Positions 53,857 through 62,700 of a stretch of 64,000 nt of DNA are shown here, one piece after another. A program made the position numbers and the translations under genes. Below the pieces are notes generated by a model. The model did no database searches. It was not told the origin of the DNA and worked only from the letters and a program-made list of their open reading frames with translations. Origin of the DNA: an uncultured Bacteroidia bacterium (GTDB lineage: Bacteria > Bacteroidota > Bacteroidia > Bacteroidales > ML635J-15); the NCBI GenBank assembly GCA_902791865.1, contig CADAXK010000010.1, forward strand, positions 47,860 through 111,859. The letters run 5' to 3'. The number at the start of each line of letters is the position of its first letter. Position 1 is the stretch's first letter.

Positions 53857-54240
53857 ATGGACTTTTCAGAATCAAAAGCTATTTACCAGCAGATTGCCGA
53901 CTATGTGTGCGAGCAAGTTCTGATGGGCAGGTGGAAGGAAAACGACAGGATACTCTCGGTGCGCGAACTCGGCGTACAGCTCGAGGTGAACCCCAACACG
54001 GTTCTTCGCGCCTACGATTTCCTGCAACGGTTTGGCATTATCTCCAACCGCAGGGGCATAGGCTACTTTGCTTCCGAGGACGCGATAGCGAAGATAAAAG
54101 AGATGCGCCGCGAAAGGTTTGTAAACCGCGAACTTCCACGCATATTCCAGGAAATGGAACTTCTTGGAATGGAAATAAATGATTTGAAAGAATATTATGA
54201 AGGATTTTTAAAAGCAAAAAAAGATGAAAAAGATAACTAA
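53857..54240 (+). CDS. GntR-family transcriptional regulator, YtrA subfamily
   Basis: 127 residues. The winged helix-turn-helix fills about residues 10-75 (KAIYQQIADYVCEQVLMGRW, SVRELGVQLEVNPNTVLRAY, GIISNRRGIGYF), followed by a short helical C-terminal dimerisation segment, the mark of the YtrA subfamily. It probably represses its own operon by binding the AGTGTATTA…TAATACACT palindrome. The last 17 bases overlap the start of the GIN-domain gene, so the two are translationally coupled. Confidence 0.92.
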   Translation: MDFSESKAIYQQIADYVCEQVLMGRWKENDRILSVRELGVQLEVNPNTVLRAYDFLQRFGIISNRRGIGYFASEDAIAKIKEMRRERFVNRELPRIFQEMELLGMEINDLKEYYEGFLKAKKDEKDN

Positions 54241-54934
54241 TATATTATTGTTCAGCGGTTTGGCTGTAATATTTGTACTGATGATTGTTCGCGTGTTGAT
54301 TTGTTTCAAGGTATCTGACAACGAATGGCAACACACTAATATCAACGAAACGCAAAAGTTTGAAACTAGGGAATTGGAGGCCTTTGATGCCATCGACAAC
54401 GAAGGCATTTGCAACATCGTCTATGTTCAAGCCGAAAGGTCGGCAGTGGAGATTTCGGCTCCCGAAAATTATATCGACCGCATAAAGACCGATGTTGACG
54501 ATGGTGTTCTGTGCATCGACATTTCGGGCAGACTGCGCAGAAACAGCGATACAAAAATCAACATCAAGGTATATTCGCCTACTTGCAAGTCAATAAAGAA
54601 TGAAGGCGTCGGCAAGATTAGCTGCGACTCGCTTCGCGCCGACACTTTGATTGTTAAGAATGAAGGCGTAGGCTCGATAGAGTTGAACAAACTGGCGGTT
54701 TCCTGCTTGAAAGCCGACAACGAGGGCGTTGGCAAAATCAGTGTCGAAGTGCTTGATGCAAACTATGTCCGCCTCGACAACGAGGGCGTAGGAAGCGTAT
54801 GCGTTTCGGGTAAGGCCAAGATTGCAAAGCTCATAAACGAAGGCGTTGGCAAGATTGACGCTACCGAGCTGGACTGCGAGGATGTAGGGTTTTCAAACGA
54901 GGGATTGGGCAAGGTGTTGACAAAAACAATGTAG
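54224..54934 (+). CDS. Membrane-anchored GIN-domain (DUF2807) beta-helix protein
   Basis: 236 residues. One N-terminal membrane span (ILLFSGLAVIFVLMIVRVLI) is followed by an extracytoplasmic domain. Residues 55-125 (FETRELEAFDAIDNEGICNI, YIDRIKTDVDDGVLCI, INIKVYSPTCKSI) match the start of DUF2807. From about 125 the motif NEGVG(K/S)(I/V) recurs six times every 20-22 residues, ending SNEGLGKV, which implies a regular right-handed beta helix. Its position at the end of an ABC-GntR operon suggests an envelope stress or sensing role; that is inference. The stop codon is formed by the first bases of a palindromic repeat. Confidence 0.8.
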   Translation: MKKITNILLFSGLAVIFVLMIVRVLICFKVSDNEWQHTNINETQKFETRELEAFDAIDNEGICNIVYVQAERSAVEISAPENYIDRIKTDVDDGVLCIDISGRLRRNSDTKINIKVYSPTCKSIKNEGVGKISCDSLRADTLIVKNEGVGSIELNKLAVSCLKADNEGVGKISVEVLDANYVRLDNEGVGSVCVSGKAKIAKLINEGVGKIDATELDCEDVGFSNEGLGKVLTKTM

Positions 54935-54958
54935 AGATGTTGCGCGCAACATCTCTAC
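54931..54958. repeat. Perfect 28-base palindrome at the GIN-domain stop codon
   Basis: The left arm is GTAGAGATGTTGCG and the right arm its exact complement. The TAG in GTAGAG is the stop codon of the GIN-domain gene. It could form a hairpin at the transcript end but has no T-tract. Confidence 0.9.
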
Positions 54959-54972
54959 GCAAAAAATACCAC

Positions 54973-54999
54973 AAAAAAAGGTCGTCAGATGACGACCTT
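54973..54999 (-). terminator. Terminator of thrS-infC-rpmI-rplT
   Basis: The arms AAGGTCGTC (54978-54986) and GACGACCTT (54991-54999) have loop AGAT. The A-tract at 54973-54979 becomes a T-tract on the minus strand, 30 bases after the rplT stop. Confidence 0.88.
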
Positions 55000-55029
55000 A
55001 ATTATATCACCTATTCTAAAAAATATCAA

Positions 55030-55374
55030 TTATTTTACCTTGTTGCAGATTGCTGCAAATGCTTCTGGGTTGTTCATAGCGAGGTCGGCAAGAACCTTAC
55101 GGTTGATGTCAACATTTGCTGCGTGAAGCTTACCCATCAATTGAGAATAACTCAAACCATTTAGACGAGCACCAGCATTAATTCTCTGAATCCACAATGC
55201 GCGGAATTCTCTCTTCTTGTTTTTTCTGTCTCTGTATGCGTATGCAAGACCTTTTTCGTATGCATTCTTTGCTACGGTCCAAACCTTGCTTCTTGCTCCA
55301 AAATAACCTCTAGTCTGAGAAAGAACTTTTCTTCTCCTGTTTCTAGCGGCAACTACATTTACACTTCTTGGCAT
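55030..55374 (-). CDS. rplT: 50S ribosomal protein L20
   Basis: 114 residues, basic: [60 protein letters not shown]. It binds 23S rRNA early in large-subunit assembly. It is the last gene of the thrS-infC-rpmI-rplT cluster. The 97-base gap to rpmI (55375-55471) contains partly complementary AACGTTTAGC / GCTAACGCT segments that might form a leader hairpin; whether it is an L20 autoregulatory site I cannot tell. Confidence 0.97.
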   Translation of the reverse strand: MPRSVNVVAARNRRRKVLSQTRGYFGARSKVWTVAKNAYEKGLAYAYRDRKNKKREFRALWIQRINAGARLNGLSYSQLMGKLHAANVDINRKVLADLAMNNPEAFAAICNKVK

Positions 55375-55471
55375 AATCTTAAAATTTGCGAGCGTTAGCG
55401 TCCTTTTGATCGGAACTTGAGGCTAAACGTTCTGGTTCATAATTTAATTAATCATTCTAACTACACTCGAA

Positions 55472-55669
55472 TTACTTCATTCCAAGCAACATCTTTACAG
55501 ATCTTTCCTTGTTTTCAGCTACTGTTGTGTAGTGAGCGAGTTCTCTTTTACGCTTTGTTGCCTTCTTGGTCAAGATGTGACTCTTGAAAGCATGTCTTCT
55601 TTTAATCTTACCTGTTCCGGTCAAGAAAAATCTCTTCTTGGCTCCGGAATTAGTCTTCATTTTTGGCAT
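55472..55669 (-). CDS. rpmI: 50S ribosomal protein L35
   Basis: 65 residues, highly basic: [40 protein letters not shown]. Family length and order are canonical. It is 21 bases downstream of infC. Confidence 0.97.
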   Translation of the reverse strand: MPKMKTNSGAKKRFFLTGTGKIKRRHAFKSHILTKKATKRKRELAHYTTVAENKERSVKMLLGMK

Positions 55670-55690
55670 TGTTCTAAATTTTTAAAGTTA

Positions 55691-56224
55691 TTATTTCTTT
55701 TTAGGTTTAGGTGATATTACTATTTGCATTTTCTTTCCTTCGAGCTTTGGCATCTGGTCAATCTTGCCGTATTCCTCGAGGTCATTTGCAAGCTTCAGAA
55801 GCAATATTTCGCCCTGTTCCTTGTAAACTATCGAACGGCCCTTGAAAAACACGTATGCTTTTACCTTGTTGCCTTCCTCCAAAAACTTCTTGGCATGATT
55901 CAACTTGAAATTATAATCGTGGTCATCAGTCTGCGGACCAAAGCGCAACTCCTTGATTGTTATCTTCTGAGTCTTGCTCTGCAATTCTTTCTGCTTGCGC
56001 TTCTGCTGATAAAGGAATTTCTGGTAGTCGATAACCTTGCATACTGGCGGATCGGCTGTTGGAACTATTTCCACCAAGTCCATCTCCAATTGTTCTGCAA
56101 TTTCTATTGCTTCCCTGATGCTGTAAACTCCTGGTTTATCAACATTGTCGCCTGTTACACGTACAAATGGTGCGCGAATTGAGCGATTAATTCTGTAGTC
56201 GTTTTGCTGATTGTCTTTTGCCAT
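55691..56224 (-). CDS. infC: Translation initiation factor IF-3
   Basis: 177 residues. The N-terminal domain ([60 protein letters not shown]) and C-terminal domain ([40 protein letters not shown]) are complete. It prevents premature subunit joining and checks the start codon. It uses an ATG start here, 32 bases after thrS. Confidence 0.97.
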   Translation of the reverse strand: MAKDNQQNDYRINRSIRAPFVRVTGDNVDKPGVYSIREAIEIAEQLEMDLVEIVPTADPPVCKVIDYQKFLYQQKRKQKELQSKTQKITIKELRFGPQTDDHDYNFKLNHAKKFLEEGNKVKAYVFFKGRSIVYKEQGEILLLKLANDLEEYGKIDQMPKLEGKKMQIVISPKPKKK

Positions 56225-56256
56225 AAAAAATTTATAAAAAACTTACCTCCTTTTAT

Positions 56257-58194
56257 TTAATCAATAAACTTCTTTACTTCTTCGTTTACAATATTTGCGA
56301 AATCTTCGACCGACATTGCGCCCATATCGCCTGCGCCCTGCTTACGAACCGAAATCTGACCATTTTCCTGTTCCTTTTCGCCTACAATAAGCAAGTAAGG
56401 AATTCTCTTCAATTCGTTGTCGCGAATCTTACGGCCAATCTTTTCGTTTCTCTCGTCAATTACTCCATTGACATTCATGTCTTTCAACTTGTTTACGACT
56501 TCCTTTGCATAGTCGTTGAACTTTTCGCTGATAGGCAATACTACAAACTGGTTCGGAGCAAGCCAAATCGGGAACTTGCCTGCGGTATGCTCGATAAGAA
56601 CAGCTACGAAGCGTTCCATCGAACCGAATGGTGCGCGGTGAATCATAACCGGACGATGCTTCTTGTTGTCGTCTCCAACATATTCGAGTTCGAAACGCTC
56701 CGGCAAGTTGTAGTCAACCTGGATAGTACCAAGCTGCCAACGACGACCGATAGCATCCTTTACCATGAAATCCAACTTAGGACCGTAGAATGCAGCCTCA
56801 CCATATTCAACGCGTGCGGGAAGGTTCTTTTCCTTGCAAGCATCGATGATTGCCTGTTCTGCCATTGCCCAAACCTCGTCGGAACCAACATACTTGGTGG
56901 TGTTGTTGGGGTCGCGGAGCGAAATCTGTGCTTCGAAGTTCTGGAAATCGAGAGCCTTGAAGATGATTTCGATGATTTCCATAACGCGGATGAACTCCTG
57001 CTTAACCTGGTCCTGACGGCAGAAAATATGTGCATCGTCCTGTGTGAACGAACGAACGCGGGTAAGTCCGTGCAATTCGCCCGACTGCTCGTAGCGGTAA
57101 ACAGTACCGAATTCAGCAATACGCAGAGGCAAATCCTTGTAGCTGCGTGGGCTGTTCTTGAAAATCATACAGTGATGAGGGCAGTTCATCGGCTTGAGCA
57201 AGTACATTTCGCCTTCTTCGGGAGTGGTAATCGGCTGGAACGAATCCTTGCCGTAGTGATCCCAGTGACCTGAAGTAACATACAATGCCTTGTTACCGAT
57301 GTGCGGAGTCATAACCTGCTGGTAGCCGTAGCGCTTCTGAATTTTCTTGAGGAAATCTTCGAGACGCAAGCGCAATGCGGTACCGTTTGGCAACCAGATA
57401 GGCAAGCCCTTGCCAACCATATCGGAGAACATGAACAATTCGAGTTCCTTGCCGATTTTGCGGTGGTCGCGCTTCTTGGCTTCTTCAAGCATGGTGATGT
57501 ATTCTTCGAGCATCTTCTGCTTGGGGAAGCTGATACCGTAAACACGGGTTAGCTGCTTGCGGGTTTCGTCGCCACGCCAGTAAGCACCAGCCAAACTCAA
57601 TACTTGGATAGCCTTTACATAACCTGTAGATGGGATATGCGGACCCTTGCAGAGGTCGGTGAATTCGCCCTGATTGTAAAGGGTAATCTTGCCGTCCTCG
57701 AGTTCGGAGATGAGTTCCACCTTGTATTCATCGCCGCGTTCCTCGAACAATTTGAGAGCGTCGGCTTTCGAGATGTCCTTTCTTACGAGCTTTGAATCGG
57801 CACGACAGATTTCCATCATCTTATTGTTGATTGCTGCGAAATCGTTTTCCGAAAGGATTTTCCCATCGGGAAGTTCGATGTCGTAGTAGAAACCGTTTTC
57901 TACAGCAGGACCGATACCGAACTTTGTTCCGGGGAATAACTTCTGGATAGCCTCGGCCATGATATGTGAAGATGTGTGCCAGAAAGCGTGCTTACCTTCC
58001 TCGTCCTCGAACTTGTGCAACTTTATGGAAGCATCTTCCATTATAGGCATTGTCAAATCCTGAACCTTACCATTTACACTGATAGAAAGCACTTCCTTGG
58101 CGAGCCTCGGACTGATGCTTTCAGCTATTTCCATACCAGTAACACCTTGCTGGTATTCCTTAACCGAACCGTCGGGTAAAGTAATTTTTATCAT
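56257..58194 (-). CDS. thrS: Threonine-tRNA ligase
   Basis: 645 residues. The domains are TGS (1-62, [20 protein letters not shown]), the second additional editing domain ([20 protein letters not shown] gives the H-x3-H), a class II catalytic core with zinc Cys in [11 protein letters not shown] and motif 3 [13 protein letters not shown], and a C-terminal anticodon-binding domain ([20 protein letters not shown]). It charges tRNA-Thr. It heads the infC-rpmI-rplT cluster. Confidence 0.97.
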   Translation of the reverse strand: MIKITLPDGSVKEYQQGVTGMEIAESISPRLAKEVLSISVNGKVQDLTMPIMEDASIKLHKFEDEEGKHAFWHTSSHIMAEAIQKLFPGTKFGIGPAVENGFYYDIELPDGKILSENDFAAINNKMMEICRADSKLVRKDISKADALKLFEERGDEYKVELISELEDGKITLYNQGEFTDLCKGPHIPSTGYVKAIQVLSLAGAYWRGDETRKQLTRVYGISFPKQKMLEEYITMLEEAKKRDHRKIGKELELFMFSDMVGKGLPIWLPNGTALRLRLEDFLKKIQKRYGYQQVMTPHIGNKALYVTSGHWDHYGKDSFQPITTPEEGEMYLLKPMNCPHHCMIFKNSPRSYKDLPLRIAEFGTVYRYEQSGELHGLTRVRSFTQDDAHIFCRQDQVKQEFIRVMEIIEIIFKALDFQNFEAQISLRDPNNTTKYVGSDEVWAMAEQAIIDACKEKNLPARVEYGEAAFYGPKLDFMVKDAIGRRWQLGTIQVDYNLPERFELEYVGDDNKKHRPVMIHRAPFGSMERFVAVLIEHTAGKFPIWLAPNQFVVLPISEKFNDYAKEVVNKLKDMNVNGVIDERNEKIGRKIRDNELKRIPYLLIVGEKEQENGQISVRKQGAGDMGAMSVEDFANIVNEEVKKFID

Positions 58195-58223
58195 CTTATT
58201 CTTTTATAGTCAAAAATTTCGTG

Positions 58224-58231
58224 CAAAATTA
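58224..58231 (-). promoter_or_regulatory. -7 promoter box of thrS
   Basis: The minus strand reads TAATTTTG, exact consensus, 29 bases before the ATG. The spacer 58232-58420 between the two divergent promoters is AT-rich with no other recognisable element. Confidence 0.55.
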
Positions 58232-58420
58232 TCACTTTTTTTTCAGATACACAGCGGTAAGCGGAAAATAATTTTTCGCACATAATCCACTATGCATCAA
58301 TGTTTTAAAACATTTAGCAGTGATTAAAGCAAATTTAATCTAGCCTTGCAAGCAAGCAAATTGTTCATAATCGGTTAATTTTTTGAACATAAAATAGTTG
58401 CGGAAGGATTATCCACTATT

Positions 58421-58451
58421 TTTGTTTGTGACAAATAATTTCTTACTTTTG
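58421..58451 (+). promoter_or_regulatory. Promoter of the retropepsin-like gene
   Basis: The -33 box TTTG (58421-58424), 19 bases, and the -7 box TACTTTTG (58444-58451) match the Bacteroidota consensus exactly. A GTG at 58451 that could extend the frame overlaps the -7 box, so translation starts at the ATG at 58472. Confidence 0.75.
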
Positions 58452-58471
58452 TGCCATATAAAAATACTAAC

Positions 58472-59698
58472 ATGAGGGAACACACAAAAACTTTCGCTTT
58501 CATAAAAGCAATAACCATAATTTTGGTCTGTTTGATATCGTTGCAGTCGGTAGCACAAATCGCTAAAGCATTTGATTTCAACATTGCCAACACCGATTTT
58601 GTAGATACTGTGAAAATAAAGATTTGGAACGGGGCTGCTGTAGTCCCGGTAGAGATTAACGGAGTTGTAAGAAACATGCTGTTCGACACTGGAGCGCAGA
58701 CTGGCTTCTGGATAGGAGAAGAGGAGGACTGGATGATAGCGTCGGGCGACAGTGTAAAAACCGTCGATTCACAAAAAGCATCGTATAAGAAAGCTATTCA
58801 CAAGTGCCCGACCATTAAGATGGGCAACATTAGCATCGAAAACTACCCTATTATTGTCGACAACGGCTTAAGCCAATACACCTGCGGAATTATTGATGGC
58901 GCTCTTGCGTTCGACCTTATTGTCAAGAAAGGTCTTTCGTTCAAATTCGACACCAAAGACAGCCTGATGATAGTAACCGACCGCAAGGGATTCTTCGCCA
59001 AGGAGGAGAAAGGACATAAAATACTGAAATACGATTCGAGCAGACCGACATTTTTCGTAAAGTTCCCGTTTTCCAAAATCAGGATGCTCTTCGACTCGGG
59101 AAATGTAGGTGGCTGGTTCGACATTCCTCAAGAGCTGCTTGACCGCTGGGGGAAAAGCGACCAGAAAATGAAACAGAAAATAGATGAAATGTCTTTACAT
59201 TCAGACACTTCAGTCCTATCGAGCGCTGGTGTTTTCGGTGCCACCTACGACACAGTCGCCTACAGGATTCTTCGTATTCCGCAGGTAGAGATTGGAGACC
59301 TTACATTCAAGGACCTGTGCATTTCGACCAATACTGCCATGCTGAAACTTGGTACGGCCGTAATGCAACACGCATCTCTTATTATCGATGCTCCGAAACG
59401 GCGCTTTGTGCTGCTTCCTCACGATGGAAAGTCGGAAGTTGTTGTTGCAAACAAAATAACAAGGGGACTCTCATTTAGACCAGCCGAAGATGGCGACACT
59501 CTTGGCATAGCAAGGGCTATTGTAAAAAAAGGTTTGGATGCATACAAAAAAGGCGTTCGCTCTGGCGACTACCTGATAAGCATCGACGGAATTCCTATTA
59601 CAGATTATTGCACATTTAGGTTGCTGGAACCACATGACGATTTAATGCATTATGTGCTCCGCAGTCCCGAAGGGGAAATAAAAGAAGTGGACTTGTAA
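58472..59698 (+). CDS. Exported retropepsin-like aspartic protease with PDZ domain
   Basis: 408 residues from the ATG at 58472. The signal peptide ends near LISLQSVAQ. An aspartic-protease-like lobe has NGVVRNMLFDTGAQTGFW near residue 70, a DTG-A active-site motif. A second lobe repeats it as IRMLFDSGNVGGWFDI near residue 207. A PDZ domain follows at about 330-405 (ARAIVKKGLDAYKKGVRSGD, YLISIDGIPITDY). Bacterial retropepsin-like proteins of Bacteroidota often carry a C-terminal PDZ. Two Asp-containing lobes in one chain suggest a pepsin-like intramolecular pairing, but the substrate and activity are unknown. It is monocistronic, with a strong promoter. Confidence 0.8.
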   Translation: MREHTKTFAFIKAITIILVCLISLQSVAQIAKAFDFNIANTDFVDTVKIKIWNGAAVVPVEINGVVRNMLFDTGAQTGFWIGEEEDWMIASGDSVKTVDSQKASYKKAIHKCPTIKMGNISIENYPIIVDNGLSQYTCGIIDGALAFDLIVKKGLSFKFDTKDSLMIVTDRKGFFAKEEKGHKILKYDSSRPTFFVKFPFSKIRMLFDSGNVGGWFDIPQELLDRWGKSDQKMKQKIDEMSLHSDTSVLSSAGVFGATYDTVAYRILRIPQVEIGDLTFKDLCISTNTAMLKLGTAVMQHASLIIDAPKRRFVLLPHDGKSEVVVANKITRGLSFRPAEDGDTLGIARAIVKKGLDAYKKGVRSGDYLISIDGIPITDYCTFRLLEPHDDLMHYVLRSPEGEIKEVDL

Positions 59699-59751
59699 TA
59701 TGATGCAGGAGTTTGTTTAAAGCAAAGACCTACTTCATAACACAAATATTT

Positions 59752-62700
59752 CTATTCCTTTACGAATCTTCTTTGTACAACCACAGCACCTTTACTCTGT
59801 ATTCTCACCAAATATACACCATTTGACAATCCATTAACATCACAAACTGCGTTATCTGCGTTTACTTCTGCGCGATAAACAACTTGTCCCAAAGAGTTAA
59901 CAATCTCAATTTCGGAAATTGTTTCTGATGAGGTTATGTTAAGAATGTCGCTTGTTGGATTGGGGAAAACTGAGATTGCAGGAACACCATTGTCTTCAAT
60001 GCCTACAACATCTGTAAATACCGCCAAGTATGTAACATCAGTCGAAACCACTATCGTGCGTGGATTGTCGGTATTGAAATCGCGCGATGGATTATCCACA
60101 TCAACCCAATGGTCGAAGCGATAGCCTTCGTATGGTATGGCAGTAATCTCAATTTCAGCGCCTTCGGCATACACGCCAGAACCGATAACAGTTCCCATTT
60201 CACTATTTGAAGACTCTATCGTTACAACGCGAGCCTCGGCGAATGTTGCAATGTATGTTGCATCTTCGTCAACAACGATTGCACGTGGATTATCGGTGTT
60301 GTCATCGTTCCACGACAGGAAGGCGTATCCATCGCTAGCATTGGCATAAATTTGTATTTCAGTACCATAGTCGTAAGTTCCACCTCCGACTACATAACCC
60401 AAAGTTTCATCTGCAGACAAAACTGTAATCATGTGCTGGTCGATTGCAAATGAAGCCGCATATGTTGCATCACCTTCCACAACAATTGTACGCGGATTGT
60501 CGGTATTGCCATCGTTCCATTGCAAAAAGTGATGATGTTCGTTGGCTATTGCCGAAATCAGTAATTCCGCACCATATTCGTATGTTCCTCCTTCGCTAAC
60601 GGTTCCCATTGTTTCGTCTGCCGAAACAACCGAGACAAGGTACTGGTCATTTGCAAACATAGCGACAAATGTTGTGTCTTCCGTTACCATTATTGTACGC
60701 GGATTGTCGGTATTGCCATCGTTCCACTGAACAAAGTGGTAATGCTCGTTGGCGGTTGCCGAAATTATTGCAATGCCATCGGTACAGTCGGGTTGTTGAG
60801 TTAACCTTGCAGTGCCAAACCTCGGAGCGTCACTTGACAACCTTAGCATATATGCCCTGCTTTCGCGAATATCCTCAAAATCATTCCATGAGCCGTAGGC
60901 ATCCAACGAACCGCATGGCACCCATAGAATTGCATTGTAATAAGTAGGAAAGTTAAAAATGGATGCAGAAGGCGGAGTTGTACAATTCATATATATGTCG
61001 GCAAGTCCGCTACAACCATAAAATGCGGAACTTCCAAACACTTCGACTGTATTTGGAATTGTTAGCACATTAATCCTTGAGCAATTATAGAATGCATATT
61101 GTCCGATCTCTTCTAATGAATCGGGCAATATAACATTTGTTAGACTTGAACAACCAGAAAATGCATATTGTCCAATTACTTCCAATGAATCGGGCAACGT
61201 CACATTTGTTAGACTTGAGCAACCAGAAAATGCATAATTACCGATAGTCCTTATTGCCGAACCAAGCGACAACGATTCAAGGAGACTGCAATCATTGAAC
61301 GCATTAGGCAGAATACAAAGCACAGTATTGGGGACTTCTGCCGAAACGAGGGTTCTTAAAGCCACCATAAGCGTGTCCTTCTCAGTGCTTGTATAAAACA
61401 AACCATCCTCGCCGTATCCGTTTATGGACAACGCTCCCCACGGACGTCCTGTTGCTGTGCCATAATATGTAATATTTGACACCTTATAAAAGGCAGAATC
61501 GCCGATAGTCAACACAGAACTTGGTATTGACACCGAACCTAAGTTCTTGCAATTAAAGAACGAGTACGATGGTATGTTCGTTACATCTTCCCCTATTCTT
61601 AAATCAGTAAAATTATTGCAATTAGCGAATACAGGATTAGTCGGATTCCCCATTTCCATACAGTTTGTTGCATCAAAATTTACATTATCCAGTCTGGAAC
61701 AATTATAAAATGCATAACTCCCAACATTTGTGACATCTTCTCCAAGTGTTACAGAGGTCAGCATATTGCAGCCGGAGAATGCGCCAAAAGGCAATCTGTC
61801 TCCTTCAAAATTAATGGTTTGCAATCCGCTTGGAATATAATATGTCCTATGATTATTTGGAGTATAATTCTGATTTACACGACTTCCGCCAGAATATTCC
61901 GTTGTACCGAAAATAAATCCGAAAAGTGTTGTGTCCGACTCGACAGTATATGATGCACTCTTTCCCACAAAAGGTATTGTCATTTCTACCAGCCCACTGC
62001 AACCGCTAAAAGCATTCTCTCCTATCTCCATCACCGAATGGGGAACAGTGAGTGTTGTAAGCCTTCTGCAATTAATGAAAGCAGAGTTTCCGATTCTGAC
62101 TACAGAACTAGGTATATTGACGTCCGTTGCCATAATGCCACATCCAATTAAATTTGTTTTTGTATCATCGGAATAAACTAGATAGCCGTCCACATATCCG
62201 TTTAGCGACAACGCCCCCCAAGGACTGCCTGTTGCATTGCCACCATATACTATATTTTTGACCATGTAAAAAGCGTTTTCACCAATGGTCTCGACCGAGT
62301 TGGGAATTGTAACAGATGTCAGTCCTGTGCAACCGTAAAATGTACCTGCTGGAATATTTGTCACATTATCTCCAATGTTCAAAGTTGATAAATTTGTAAA
62401 ATTTTTGAACATGTTTGTTACTGTGCAATTTGTTGCATTATAGTTAAGTTCTCCCAAACTATCTCCACATCCTGAAAAAGCACCAGAGCCAATGCTTGTA
62501 AATGAATTGCCAATTGTCAGAGAATACAAACTTCTGCATCTTTCGAATGCATACTGACCAATACTCGTAACGGAATTGCCAATGACTAACGTTGTTAAGC
62601 TAGTGCAATCGATAAATGCTTCTGATTCTATACTCGTAACAGAATTAGGGATTACTAGTTCTGTCAACCTGCTACAACCACAAAACGCCCCCGTCCCAAT

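Noticed and set aside
56587..57273. A 228-codon open frame on the plus strand
   Set aside because: It is antisense to the well-conserved thrS catalytic core; no family resemblance.
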